Assembly (NCBI RefSeq): GCF_014839805.1 | Contig: NC_051141.1 | Coordinates: 15,632,777 to 15,696,776 of the forward strand | DNA: 64,000 nucleotides | Reading direction: 5' to 3' | Origin: Manduca sexta | Lineage: Eukaryota > Arthropoda > Insecta > Lepidoptera > Sphingidae | In this document: piece after piece, positions 22,859 to 33,162 of the stretch | Layout of the letters: each line of letters begins with the position of its first letter | How positions within the stretch are numbered: position 1 is the stretch's first letter | Made by a program: the position numbers and the translations under genes | The notes under the pieces: generated by a model | The model's database searches: none | What the model saw: only the letters and a program-made list of their open reading frames with translations | What the model was told of the DNA's origin: nothing

Positions 22859-25091
22859 CTACTCGAAGGTGAAGGCCTCCTCTAGAGAATTCCATGTATC
22901 CCGATCTTTTGCTGTCTCCAACCATTGTTTACCAGCTGTTTGTATAATATCGTCAGTCCAGCGGGCGGCTGGTCTACCTCTCTTTCTGGTACCTGACGGA
23001 CCCTTCCATGATGTTACCCTGGCGGTCCACCTGTTGTCTGTTAGTCTGGCAATGTGTCCAGCCCAACGCCACTTCAGCTTTTTACAATAAATCAGAGCGT
23101 CTGTAACTTTTGTCTTATTTCGAATTATGGTATGGGATATCTTCTGAATTTTTCTAATTTTCAGCATACTCCTTTCCATCCCTCTTTGACACGTCCTGAT
23201 TTTTGCTTTAGCTTGCTGTGTAAACTTCCATGTTTGGCTAGCGTAGGTTAGTGATGGTAATATGCAGGTGTCCATAACCTTTTGCTTGATTTTTATTGGC
23301 ATGTCGCTTTTCATGATTTCTTTGTAACTCCAATATTTTTTCCAAGCATTTGAAACTCTTCTTTCTATTTCTTGTTCATTTCTTTTCTTCGCAAACGATA
23401 ATTGTTTACCCAAATATATATATGTGTCGACGTACTCCAGCGCTTCGTTGTTTAGGTACACAGGGGACTTCCTGTAGTTTTCATAATCTTGGTTTTACTG
23501 CGGTTAATTTCGAGTCCTACTTGTTGACTTGCGGTATGAAGATCATTTAACATCAATTGTAGTTCCATTTTATTATCAGATAGTAACACAATATCATCCG
23601 CAAATCTCAGGTGGCTTATATATTTATTGTTTATATTTAAACCGAGTCTTTCCCATTTTAGTTGGCCAATGACTCGTTGTAGCACTGCTATAAATATAGT
23701 TGGAGAGATAGGATCGCCTTGTCTTACTCCCCTTTTTATTGGTATTGAAGGACCAGTCGTCTCTAGCCTAATTCTACTGCTACTGTTTTCATATATATAT
23801 TGTAATACCTTTAAGTATCCTGTTTCAATGTTTTGAGATTTTAGGGACTCCCATATTGACTGATGCTCCAGAGTATCAAATGCTTTCCGATAATCAATAA
23901 ATCCTATGTATAGCGGTTTTTGAAATTCAACATACTTATCAATTATCATTTCAATAGAGTGAATATGGTCCACAGTGGAGAATCCTCTTCTAAATCCTGC
24001 CTGCTCAACGGGCTGTTGGTTTTCTATTATTTTCCTGATTCTTTTTTCTTGAATTGATGAAAATAATTTGTATATAGAAGATAGTAAGCTTATTGGTCGG
24101 TAGTTGTTTATATCGTTTGGATTACCTTTTTTATACAATAAAATGATGTGTGACTCAGTCCACTGTTTTGGTGTAGTCGCCGTTTTCATCACGAGGTTAA
24201 AAAGCTGAACACAGCTTTTTAACCTCGTGATGAAAACGGCGACTACACCAAAACAGTGGACTGAGTCACACATCATTTTAACAAAACAAAAGGGCCTACT
24301 AAATAAGAAGCTCCTAGCTTTAGGGCTTCATTTGTTATCTTATCAGGTCCTGGACTTTTTTCAGATTTCAATCTAGTTATTCCATTCAGTACTTCAACCT
24401 CCTCCACGTCTACAATATCGAACGATGTTTCCAGCGATGATTCTCTTGATAGAGTTGAGGTTCTAACTGACTCTCCACTACGCTCACATGTGTACAGAGC
24501 CTTATAGAATTCTGTTGCAACTTGAAGTATTTCCTTTCTGTTGCATGTAATTTTATTTGAAGCTTCTAGTCCTTCTATCCAAGTTTTATACAGCCTTAGT
24601 TCTTTATTGGCTTTCTTTATACTTCCAGTCTGGAGGGCATGTTTTTCGATGGTCTTCTTACGATGGATTTTGTAGTCATGCCGGATATATTTACTAATTA
24701 GCTTGTAGAGAGCTTTAAGTTCATTTTTCGTACTTCTAGTTTTTTGTTTTGCATTTTGGAGAAGTTGTCGTCTTGATATTAACTGTTTAGTTTTTTCTGA
24801 TAAAACAGATGATATGTTTTTGTGTCTTAAAGAGTTATGTGCACTTCTAAGGCCATTTTGTATTGCATCAACGATTTTTTCGTGAAGTTCCTGAACTGTG
24901 TGACTTTTTTGCCATGAAGTATGGTTTTCTAAGTTTTTGTGAAGTGATTCTTTATATATTTTTATTTCTGCTTCGTTCTTTAATGTATTCTGTGTGTTTT
25001 TTCCATAGGATTTTCTATTCTTTTTCAAGTGTTGTAGCTTAAATGACGCTCTTACTAATCTATGATCGCTGGGGTATTGTACATTGATCAC
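22859..25091 (-). pseudogene. RTE-clade reverse transcriptase, two disruptions
   Basis: Three frames on the minus strand hold consecutive parts of one reverse transcriptase. In order: endonuclease motif SDHRLV; RT start KSPGPDKITNEALK; motif A, DYRKAFDTLEHQ; motif B, GVRQGDPISP; catalytic motif C, FADDIVLLS; the SKTKIM lysine motif; YLGKQL; and C-terminal GRPAARWTDDI. The KSPGPD and RWAGHIAR motifs point to the RTE clade. The frame is broken at 24139-24280, where 69 bp have been duplicated in inverted order, and again by a frameshift at about 23452-23461. Motifs A to C are all intact in residues but cannot be made as one protein. Classification is by motif only. Confidence 0.85.
24139..24280. 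repeat. 142-bp palindrome inside the RT frame
   Basis: Arms 24139-24207 and 24212-24280 (69 nt each) are exact reverse complements around the spacer AACA. The right arm is the inserted one, because the left arm on the minus strand reads sense RT sequence (NLVMKTATTPKQW) and the right arm reads its antisense. Confidence 0.95.
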
Positions 25092-25120
25092 TTCTAGGTT
25101 TAATGTAGTAATAACTATTT

Positions 25121-25505
25121 ATGCCTGCTTCGGTGACGGTGTTATAACGCATGCGAGGTAGTAGCACGAGTACTTCATTGGGGTCCTGGGTTCGAATCGA
25201 ATAGGTGGGGCCAAATATAATTAGGTTTTTCCATTTTAAAAGTACTCAGTTGCGGCTCGGAGTCAGGAAGTTGGCGATCTGATACACTTGTCTTTCGGAA
25301 AGCACGTAGATAAAGCAGTGTGTCCTGCGCCTGATCTCTCTCCGATCATGTCGGTTTGCCGTCTCACCGGACTATGAGAGTGAAAGAATAGAGTGAACCT
25401 GTTTATTACGCACACAATTAAACTATAATATCTTCTGCGTACTAGGCTGATCTCCGTTGAGATTGACGGCCGTGGCCAAAATTTGGATTGGAGGGATTCA
25501 TTCAG
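25121..25505 (+). repeat. SINE-D, tRNA-derived
   Basis: The head ATGCCTGCTTCGGTGACGGT leads to a B box in CCTGGGTTCGAATCGAATAG. The body has CAGTTGCGGCTCGGAGTCAG, CTTTCGGAAAGCACGT, CTCTCTCCGATCATGTCGGT and, at the end, GATCTCCGTTGAGATTGACG and GGCCGTGGCC. I recognise this body from lepidopteran SINEs. It abuts the truncated LINE. Confidence 0.72.
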
Positions 25506-25693
25506 TCATATAACTAACCTATAATATTTTGTCAAATACTTTCGTTCAGTGATTGAAATATAGATTGATATTTAACGGATGTCAAAAAAAGTACATATTA
25601 TGTTCTGTAATCGATTCGTGTGTATTTATGTTTGTATGTACGCGATTTTCTCAAAAAGTATATGTCCGATTTGTATGGGGTTTTCGTTATTCA

Positions 25694-25787
25694 AATGTAT
25701 ATTTTTGAAGGAAGCTTTTAGTATTTAATAAGATCTGATACCTTCGATTCTAATAAATACTAAAACCTTCCTTCAAAAATATACATT
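25694..25787. repeat. 34-bp inverted repeat, 26-nt spacer
   Basis: Arms 25694-25727 and 25754-25787 match at 33 of 34 positions (AATGTATATTTTTGAAGGAA at the outer end). It lies between a SINE and a Helitron; no TSD was seen. Confidence 0.85.
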
Positions 25788-25832
25788 GATTACAATCTTC
25801 ATTACATTATTACATTGACATATATACATTGA

Positions 25833-26602
25833 CTGCTTTTGCCCGCGGCTCCGCCCGCGTTATAAAGTTTGTCGGGCTAAAGCTTTCCGTTATAAAAGTC
25901 ACGCTATATATTTTCCCGGGAGCCTATGTTCTTCCCAGGGTCTCAAACTGTCTCCATACCAAATTTTATCCTAATACGTTGGGTAGTTTTTGAGTTTAAC
26001 ACGTTCGGGCAGACCGATGCAGCGGGGGACTTTGTTTTATGATATAATTTTGTAGAACTTTTTAAGAGGAACAATCCCGTCATACATTATTGTTGCATAA
26101 CTTTAACCGTTTACGCAGCGCACGCAACGGAAGCTCTCAAAACTAATAAATTGTCCCCGTTTTTGCATCATGTTTCATTACTGCTCCGCTCCTATTGGTC
26201 ATAGCCTGACGATATATAACCTATAGCACTCCAGGAACAAAGGGCTATCCAACACAAAAATATTTTTTCAGTTCGAACCGGTAGTTCCTGAGATTAGCGA
26301 TTACTGCTCCGCTCCTATTGGGCATAGCGTGATGATATAAGTATATAGCCTATAGCATTCCAGGAACAAAGGGCTATCCAACACAAAAAGAATTATTCAG
26401 TTCAAACTCCTAGTTTCTGAGATTAGCCATTACTGCTCCGCTCCTATTGGTCATAGCGTGATTATATATAGCCTATAGCACTTCACGAACAAAGGGCTAT
26501 CCAATACAAAATGATTTTTTTAGTTCGAACCGGTAGTTCCTGAGATTAGCGCGTTCAAACAAACAAACAAACAAACTCTTCAGCTTTATATATTAGTATA
26601 GA
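25833..26602 (-). mobile_element. Non-autonomous Helitron with three internal repeats
   Basis: Read on the minus strand, it starts TCTATACTAATATATAAAGC after an A (5' base 26602) and ends with the hairpin region ACGCGGGCGGAGCCGCGGGC followed by AAAAGC. The last CTAG has lost two bases. Inside, a unit of about 120 bp (from TTAGCG/TCAGGAACTAC to TAGGAGCGGAGCAGTAAT) is present three times in tandem (about 26,165-26,560). The 3' half carries ATGACGGGATTGTTCCTCTT and CCCAACGTATTAGG. No Rep/helicase coding. Confidence 0.8.
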
Positions 26603-26689
26603 TTACATTATTACAATTTTTATTGAGCGATACACAATGAAATTCTTCAATAACTAACAGCATATCTAATGATTTGTTATGTTTACCGC

Positions 26690-27905
26690 AAATGTTAGAC
26701 ATTTAAATTAAACTATTTACCGATTTTATTGCGGTTTTAATATTTTACTTTACCCGAAATGTCGGGAGAAAAGTAAAATATTAAACCTGCGATAAAATGC
26801 GATAAAAATACAAGCCCCTGGTAACTCCAAGGTTTTACAAACGATACGAAGACGATACTTTCACAATTGTACCATCTGATAAAGTAACTGCATTTTTAAA
26901 TCACCTTAACTCCATCAATAATAAAATCCAATTTACTATGGAGTTAGAAAACAATAAGTCTCTTGCTTTCTTAGATGTTTTAATCATCCGTAATCCTGAT
27001 CAGACCTTAAGTTATACTGTGTATCGGAAACAGACCCATACTGATAAATATCTGAACTGTGAATCTCATCACCATTCAAAACAGTTAGCTACCGTGGGCA
27101 AATCTTTGTTTCAGAGATCACAAGGAATCTGTGACGAGAAACACCTGGCCGCTGAGCTATAACATGTCAAGCAAGTACTGCGAGACAACAAGCTCCAAAT
27201 TCGACGCCGCCGTCACAAAAACCGAGTGAAACCAGCCACGGTTGAACGTGTTCTAGTTATATTACCATATGTAAGAGGAGTCACCGACAAAATTGGCTAA
27301 ATACTGAAGCGTGATTCCATTAAAACTTATTTTGAGCCGCCTAAGAAGATTAGTAAATTCTTACCATCTGTCAAATGGCATATATGCACCTCTGCAAGAA
27401 CTAGATAGATTGCAACTGTGGCCTCTCTTATATAGGCCAAACAAAACGAAATATAGGGACCCGCGTAAAAGAACATGTAGCTGACGTGGAACACCAACGC
27501 TCTACGAAGTCTGCAGTCGCTATACACTCTGAAGGAGGCTCCAACCATTATCTGCGACTAGACTAGCCACAAATTCTTGCCAAAGAACACCGATTCCTGC
27601 CTAAGATGATTCGCGAGGCTATTGAAATTAAAAAGTATCCTAATTTCAATAGGGAAGATGGTTGGAAACTTGCACAAGCCTGGGATCCAGTTCTACATTT
27701 AATTAAATCGGAACTCAAAAGACAGGCTGCCAGACTTCAAGACACTGTGAGCTTATTCTGCGTAGATCGGACCAGTAAAAGCTAAAAATTTAAAAAAAGT
27801 TGCATATTTGTAAAATATAATGTGTGCAAAGTCTTCGAAACGTCGGGAGAAATGTAAAATATTAAAACCGCGGTAAAATCCGGAAAAACAGTTTAATTTA
27901 AACAT
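26690..27905 (+). mobile_element. Penelope-like element (RT end plus GIY-YIG endonuclease)
   Basis: Coding remnants of a Penelope-like reverse transcriptase and its C-terminal GIY-YIG endonuclease lie between two AT-rich end regions. The end at about 27,830-27,900 reads GTCTTCGAAACGTCGGGAGA and then ATATTAAAACCGCGGTAAAA. At the left, 26,722-26,797, the same motif occurs in inverted arrangement. Such pseudo-LTR arrangements are typical for this class. Confidence 0.8.
26840..27770 (+). pseudogene. Penelope RT C-terminus and GIY-YIG endonuclease, several stops
   Basis: The first part reads RYEDDTFTIVPSDKVTAFL then LNSINNKIQFTMELENNKSL and AFLDVLI, which is the motif C and thumb region of Penelope-like RTs. 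The usual RYVDD motif here has Glu at the Val position. After a stop at 27160 the conserved sequence continues in shifted frames: CGLSYIGQTKRNIGTRVKEH is a GIY-YIG endonuclease core (the GIY replaced by GLSYIG), and EHRFLPKMIREAIEIKKYPN then FNREDGWKLAQAWDPVL is the conserved C-terminus. At least two in-frame stops and a frameshift make it inactive. The 5' two thirds of the RT are absent. Confidence 0.8.
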
Positions 27906-28241
27906 CATATGTACTCGTGATTGCTGCGATCATATATCTATGTATTGTTTACACCATTTTATAACATACAGTCTCGCCTATACGATTTTATGATCTAAAA
28001 TAATATTTAAATAACACAAATGCAAAATTCAACAACTTCAAAAACCGTTTTCATAAACCCCTACGCACAAAATGAAAATAACTGTATACATACGTTATAC
28101 ATATTATATTTATATTTGCCGTCGGTGCCATATTTAAATAGCCCGCTAAGCCAGTAAATATACAAACACAAAAAACCAGAAACGTTACCGACTGTAAACT
28201 AAAAGTTAATATTCTTATAAAGTTTGTATTTTTATTGCTTT

Positions 28242-28460
28242 AAAGGACGAGACGAGCATGCCGTTCGCCTGATGGTAAGCAATACGACCGCCCATAAATA
28301 GTAGAAACACTATCCAAAACCTTGAATCACAAATCATTGTTTAATGTTTGGTATTCCACTGCGCTCGCCATCCTAAGATATGAGATGTTAGGTCTTATTA
28401 TGTCCAGAATTTACACTGGCAATGTCCTTACCTATCTACCTACCTACCACCAGTAAATCT
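28242..28460 (+). repeat. GACGAGAC-type interspersed repeat, copy 4
   Basis: GACGAGACGAGCATGCCGTT, CGCCTGATGGTAAGCAATAC, GGTATTCCACTGCGCTCGCC and ATGAGATGTTAGGTCTTATT. The 3' part is truncated. Confidence 0.65.
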
Positions 28461-29939
28461 ACGAGCTATCCATATATAAATGTATAAAAGCGGACGGCTT
28501 TCTCTACGTCAACCTTTGGATGATGCAGAAATGAAATATATTTCATCTTGACACTACTTTTTGGGACACTGGAATTGTGATGATAAGTAGGAAGGTGAAA
28601 TGAGAGATTAAATAATAGAGAAAAGTGTAGTGAGTGCCCGCAAAGATCGGCGTTGACATTTGTACAGCCATTTCTGCTGTGGGCGGTAGGGGGACACATG
28701 GACATATATTTTTTTTGTAGTAATTTTAAGGTCGGTGGTCTTAAGTTCTTATTTTTAAAATATTTTTCTGTCGCATTAAAAACTACTTCAGTAAAACCCC
28801 ATTAGTAATTTATACGTAGCTAATTACAACACCTGACACGTAATGGTTACCCGTTTTTTACCTCTCCCTACCCCTTACGAGAAGCATCGTGCCGTCCAAC
28901 ACAGCCTTACTGGTAATGCAATCAAACCAGAGTCCAAACATATTTAAACAATGGCATCAAATCTACGACGATAAACAATAGCTAAATTACCTGCAGTAAA
29001 ATCTTATAACTATAAAATGAACACAGTTATTATTGACATGTGTACTCGAACATTACATGCGCCAATTTGCATTATAAAGTAAACAAGCATACGATTGGTA
29101 CGCGTCGATACACATGTAATTCAAATTTTATTGCCCTCAACAATCATTTTATACATAACATGTTACATTTTAAGACAAGTGGCACAATCGTGGCTCACGT
29201 CGGACATGGCAGTTTCAAGAGAGGGAGAAACTATATAATTAAGTACTTACATTACGTATTTGTTATATGCATGTACATATTATTATTATTTTTTATTTGA
29301 TATGTACTAGAATCTAAATCGAAACTTCACTATCACCTACTTTATTTCTAGACACGAACCCAACAAACTGGTTCAAACTATCGCGCGACGCGAATCAATA
29401 TTGTAGGTGGGCGGTTCATATTCGCTAAGCAACCTGTAACAGCAGAAACCACGTTCGCTAATCGCTTTATGGAATATTCAAATACGGCGAGCGCAGTGCT
29501 TGCGATTTTCATGTCCAACAAAGTAAACCAGATATAAAAGGTATTCGTTCCAAGCCGCATCCCGGATTACTGTCTGAATATAGCATGGACAGACGGATTA
29601 AAGGATGATATAACAGGATATACACGCACTAAGTAGTAAATATACATACATGTCCCTTTATTCTCGCACCTGCACCAAGTTCCACCTTTGGAATTTATGT
29701 TTAAACATAGCTATTCTTGTACAATGCATGCAACATAATATTTTCTCTTCACAATCTTTAAAGAATATGAAAAAAGGAGATTGAAGAATATCTAGTATTT
29801 CTTTTAAAAAATCCTCGTCTTATCAAGTAATCCAACGACAATACGGGAACAATGAGTTAGTTTACTATGTTCGATGTTGATAATTCCGTGAAATTAACGC
29901 ATTTAATTTTTTTACGTTTTTGGATAGTAATTACTTATG
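28461..29939. other. Gene-free intronic stretch
   Basis: AT-rich; no bounded repeat or exon seen. Confidence 0.3.
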
Positions 29940-30480
29940 TTTACGCGAATTAGACATTAAATTAAACTATTTTGCAGCCTTCATGGCCACGTGGTGACTG
30001 AGGTGTTGGTCATCCGTAAAGTCATAGTTTGCAATATCTACATACATTTAACAATTATACAATTTTTAAAATTTTTAGCTGTTGGTGGACCGATCTACTC
30101 AGAATGAGTTCACAGTGTCTTGAAGTCTGGCAGCCGGTCTTTTGAGTTCCGATTTAACTAAATGTAAAACTGGATCCAAGACTTGTACAAGCTTCTAACC
30201 ATTTTCCCAACTGACATTAGGATGTTTTTTAATTACAAATAGCCCTGCGAATCAGCCTAGACAGGAATCGGTGCTAGGATTCCTGAAACACCAACGGTTA
30301 AAAATTTAAAAAAATAATATAATTGTTAAATGTAGGTAGATATTGTAATTATGACTTTGGGCATGAACAACACCTCAGTCGCTCCCCCCTCCCCCATGAC
30401 CATGAAGACTGCGAAGTCTTCGAAACGTCGAGAGAGAAGTAAATTATTAAAACCGCGATTAAATTCGCAAAATAGTTTAA
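29940..30480 (-). mobile_element. Penelope-like end fragments in inverted arrangement
   Basis: Minus-strand sequence at 30,060-30,240 matches the 3' coding end of the 26.7-kb element (CAGACTTCAAGACACTGTGA, ACTCATTCTGAGTAGATCGG). On each side lies a copy of the end region, facing inwards: 29,975-30,070 (GCAGCCTTCATGGCCACGTG) and 30,318-30,462 (TGACCATGAAGACTGCGAAG, TCTTCGAAACGTCGAGAGAG). These flanks are partly reverse complements of each other. Confidence 0.6.
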
Positions 30481-30538
30481 TTTCAATATCTAACAATCGC
30501 GTAAAGATAGTTTATTTAATGACGTTTTTGGACTTAAT

Positions 30539-30972
30539 GCAGTGTCAGTAAGAGAAGCAAAACGTTGGTGTAAGCGTTTTCAATCCGGGAATTTTGATGT
30601 CAAAAATGCACCTCGCTCTGGTCGCCCTGTTGCAGATAAAGTAGATGCTATTTTTGAAATAATGGAGTAATAACTACATATGAATAGCCACGACATAGGT
30701 GAAGAACTGAGAATTGACCACTAAACAGTTTTGACCCATTTGAAGAAAGCTGGGTACACAAAAAAGCTCGATATTTAGGTGCTACACGAGCTGAAAGAAA
30801 TCTATATAACCGTGTACTAATTTATGATTCTTTATGAAACGTGATGAAACCAAAGCTTTTGTCAAGAGATTGATAACTGATGATGCAAAGTCCATCATCC
30901 ACAAAGTTGTGGTCAAAGATTGCTCAGGCTTCACAGTCTGTGGCAAATCCAATCTATAGGGAGGGGGTGGGT
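30539..30972 (+). pseudogene. mariner transposase relic
   Basis: The plus strand reads AVSVREAKRWCKRFQSGNFD then VKNAPRSGRPVADKVDAIFE, the N-terminal helix-turn-helix and GRP linker of mariner transposases. Further on: SHDIGEELRID, TVLTHLKKAGYTKKLD (diverged), LIYDSL, the region of the first catalytic Asp (ITDDAKSI for ITGDEKW) and WSKIAQASQSVANP. Several stops and frameshifts occur and the first catalytic block is altered. No terminal inverted repeats were found, so it is an old fragment. Confidence 0.75.
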
Positions 30973-30984
30973 CTAAGAATCTGC

Positions 30985-31690
30985 GCAACTGGAGGACGTC
31001 CTCAGCACCAACGGCAGCATGAGGCCTACCTTTTCTCGGTGCCGTCCATTCCGGGGATCACCACATGCCACAGCCACACACTTACAGACACACACACTGA
31101 CAGCGTACAGTTCCTTGCCGCCCACCCACGATCTCCCGATCACTCCTATAAGTCGTCTTACGCCCGAAATTAATAATCAATTCTAATCCAATTTATGCTA
31201 TCTAAGACTAGACGCCTCTTACGTTTCCTCTGGCGGCGGGAGGGATCCTGCTTCTCCCGGCCCCTTTTGGTTCTCTCCTTCTGCGAGAGGACCACCTCGC
31301 ACAAGTAGGTTACCGTACGCTAGGCCCTCTAGCTGCCGACCATGGAAGCGACCGCCTGGCAGCGAGAGGTTTACTCCAACGACCGACATTAGAGAACTGC
31401 GCTCTTCGTCCCGGGCTGGGCAAAACACTAACTTGTGTTGGGCCGTATACCGCGAGCAGTCGTCATGATGGTGACACAAGACTAATTCCTCTGACCCTAC
31501 AATCTGACACAGATACTAACCGAAGAAGCAGCCATGTCCGGTGAGTACCTGCACCAAACGGAAAGTTGCTGCACCGTGACACCTGCCCATCTACTCGGCA
31601 AAAACAGGCCGCACTGCCAGAGGGCCCGGAGTCCCTCTGACGAGGCCACCAACCTGACACAGTGACACGCCACTCCTCACTCACACTCCT
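30985..31690 (-). mobile_element. 3' end of an R1-type LINE
   Basis: GC-rich island in an AT-rich intron. The minus strand encodes the C-terminus of an R1-like ORF2 followed by a 3' UTR reaching about 30985. The copy is truncated on its 5' side at about 31690. Confidence 0.65.
31215..31690 (-). pseudogene. R1-like ORF2 C-terminus
   Basis: Minus-strand frame with CHHHDDCSRYTAQHKLVFCP, the zinc-knuckle-like C-x3-C...TA-x-H-x4-C motif at the end of R1-clade ORF2. It is followed by ARDEERSSLMSVVG, NLSLPGG and a basic, Pro-rich end. Upstream, the expected sequence is split over another frame (31463-31684), so there is at least one frameshift. No catalytic domain remains. Confidence 0.65.
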
Positions 31691-31699
31691 CTACTGCCG

Positions 31700-32846
31700 A
31701 AACTATTTATCGCGATTTCTATTTCTAAGGAGTCCCAAAATTACCACAGCAACGAGATCATGGCACTTTCTAAAAGATGGCAGAAAATCATCGAAGAAAA
31801 GGTATATATTATATTGTATATTGTATACTAGGTACATATATTGTATATTGTAAATAAACTTTGAAAAAAGAAGTCTTTAGTTTTCATATAAATTGCAAAG
31901 AAACTTTTTCCCCAACCCAATATTTAAAATATTACAGTGATGCCGGAGTGGGCGCTTAGTTGACATAGCGCGATAACTTTCTTTCTCGCGCATTGCAATT
32001 CCTGATGAAGTAACAAGATTTATTACTGCGCCTCTTTTTCGTTTTTATTTGCTCTTTCATTGGGTTTCAAAGGTTTGTAACTTGTTGATTTTTTACTGTT
32101 TTTTTATCGCGCTTGCTGTGTTACATTTTAAATCTTCATTTTTGAAATGGATGGAAAGTCTTTCAGGAGAAAATCATAATATAAAAAACCACGATAATTG
32201 TTTCAATTCGATATCTGACAGTCGTGGAAACATACGAAATCATTATGTTCATTTTTGATAAACTTATCAATGTATATATAGACTATTAAAGATGCATCGG
32301 CATTTATCATGTCTATTTAGTAAGATTTACACAATACTTAGTCTATAAATTGAATAGAGAATCCGTACCCATGAACAACGCTGGGATCTATAGATTAACA
32401 AAATTATATTAATAACGACAATTAAGTTTAACAACGCTCGCAACGCAAATTGAACTGTGACGCCAATAGCTATACCTAATCAAATACAATATGAACGCCA
32501 AATATTCGGAGTCAAATCTCAGAGACTATTAAAAGATCTATGTTAACTCTACGTCTGTCAGTTATGACTGACAAATCCTTTAAGTGTATCTACTATCTAT
32601 GCATACTTGCACTGTGCACAAAACACTATCAAATAACATAATATTTCTACGACACATTGATGCGAAACACGGGACATGACCCTGTTTATTTAGAATTATT
32701 CTTTTTCATAATCATATTTATATTCATTCAAAACAGTTCTTATTATGTCTTTGTTTTAATGAATATTGATGGAAATGTTATTTTAAACTTTAGTTCAACT
32801 CACGACACAAATTCTTCCCGTAAATTTCGATTAATTATATAATGTC
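31700..32846. other. Gene-free intronic stretch
   Basis: AT-rich. At 32,180-32,255 a trace of a Penelope end (GATATCTGACAGTCGTGGAA, ACATACGAAATCATTATG) is visible. A TATATTGTATATTG microsatellite lies at 31,803-31,852. Confidence 0.35.
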
Positions 32847-33162
32847 ATAATATCAGCCCTGTATTATATACTTGCCCACTGCTGAGCACGGGCCTCCTCT
32901 ATTACGGAGAGGGATTAGGCCTTAGTCCACCACGCTGGCCTAGTGCGGATTGGTAGACTTCACACACCTTCGAAATTCCTATAGAGAACTTCTCAGATGT
33001 GCAGGTTTCCTCACGATGTATTCCTTCACCGTTAAAGCGAAAGATAAATTCACAAAGAATACACACATGATTTTAGAAAAGTCAGAGGTGTGTGCCCTTG
33101 GGATTTGAACCTGCGGACATTCGTCTTGGCAGTCTGTTCCACAGACAACTAGGCTATCGCTG
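32847..33162 (-). repeat. SINE-C, near full length
   Basis: Reverse complement of the copy at 18865. On the minus strand it runs from AGCGATAGCCTAGTTG (A box) through GGTTCAAATCCCAAGGGCAC (B box) to GGGCTGATATTAT. It is well conserved with the copy at 56884. Confidence 0.8.

Larger units (their letters stand above)
22690..25110 (-). mobile_element. RTE-type LINE, 5'-truncated and broken
   Basis: A non-LTR retrotransposon on the minus strand. Only the last motif of the endonuclease (SDHRLV near the left of the frame) survives, so the copy starts inside the endonuclease domain at about 25100. The whole reverse transcriptase and C-terminal tail follow, then a short 3' region. A SINE starts about 10 bp from the truncated end. 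The coding sequence is described in its own entry. Confidence 0.85.

Noticed and set aside
22767..23836. Several plus-strand frames
   Set aside because: They are antisense shadows of the RTE reverse transcriptase.
31219..31853. Possible host gene in a GC-rich island
   Set aside because: The C-x3-C...TA-x-H-x4-C motif and the frame breaks identify an R1-type LINE relic.
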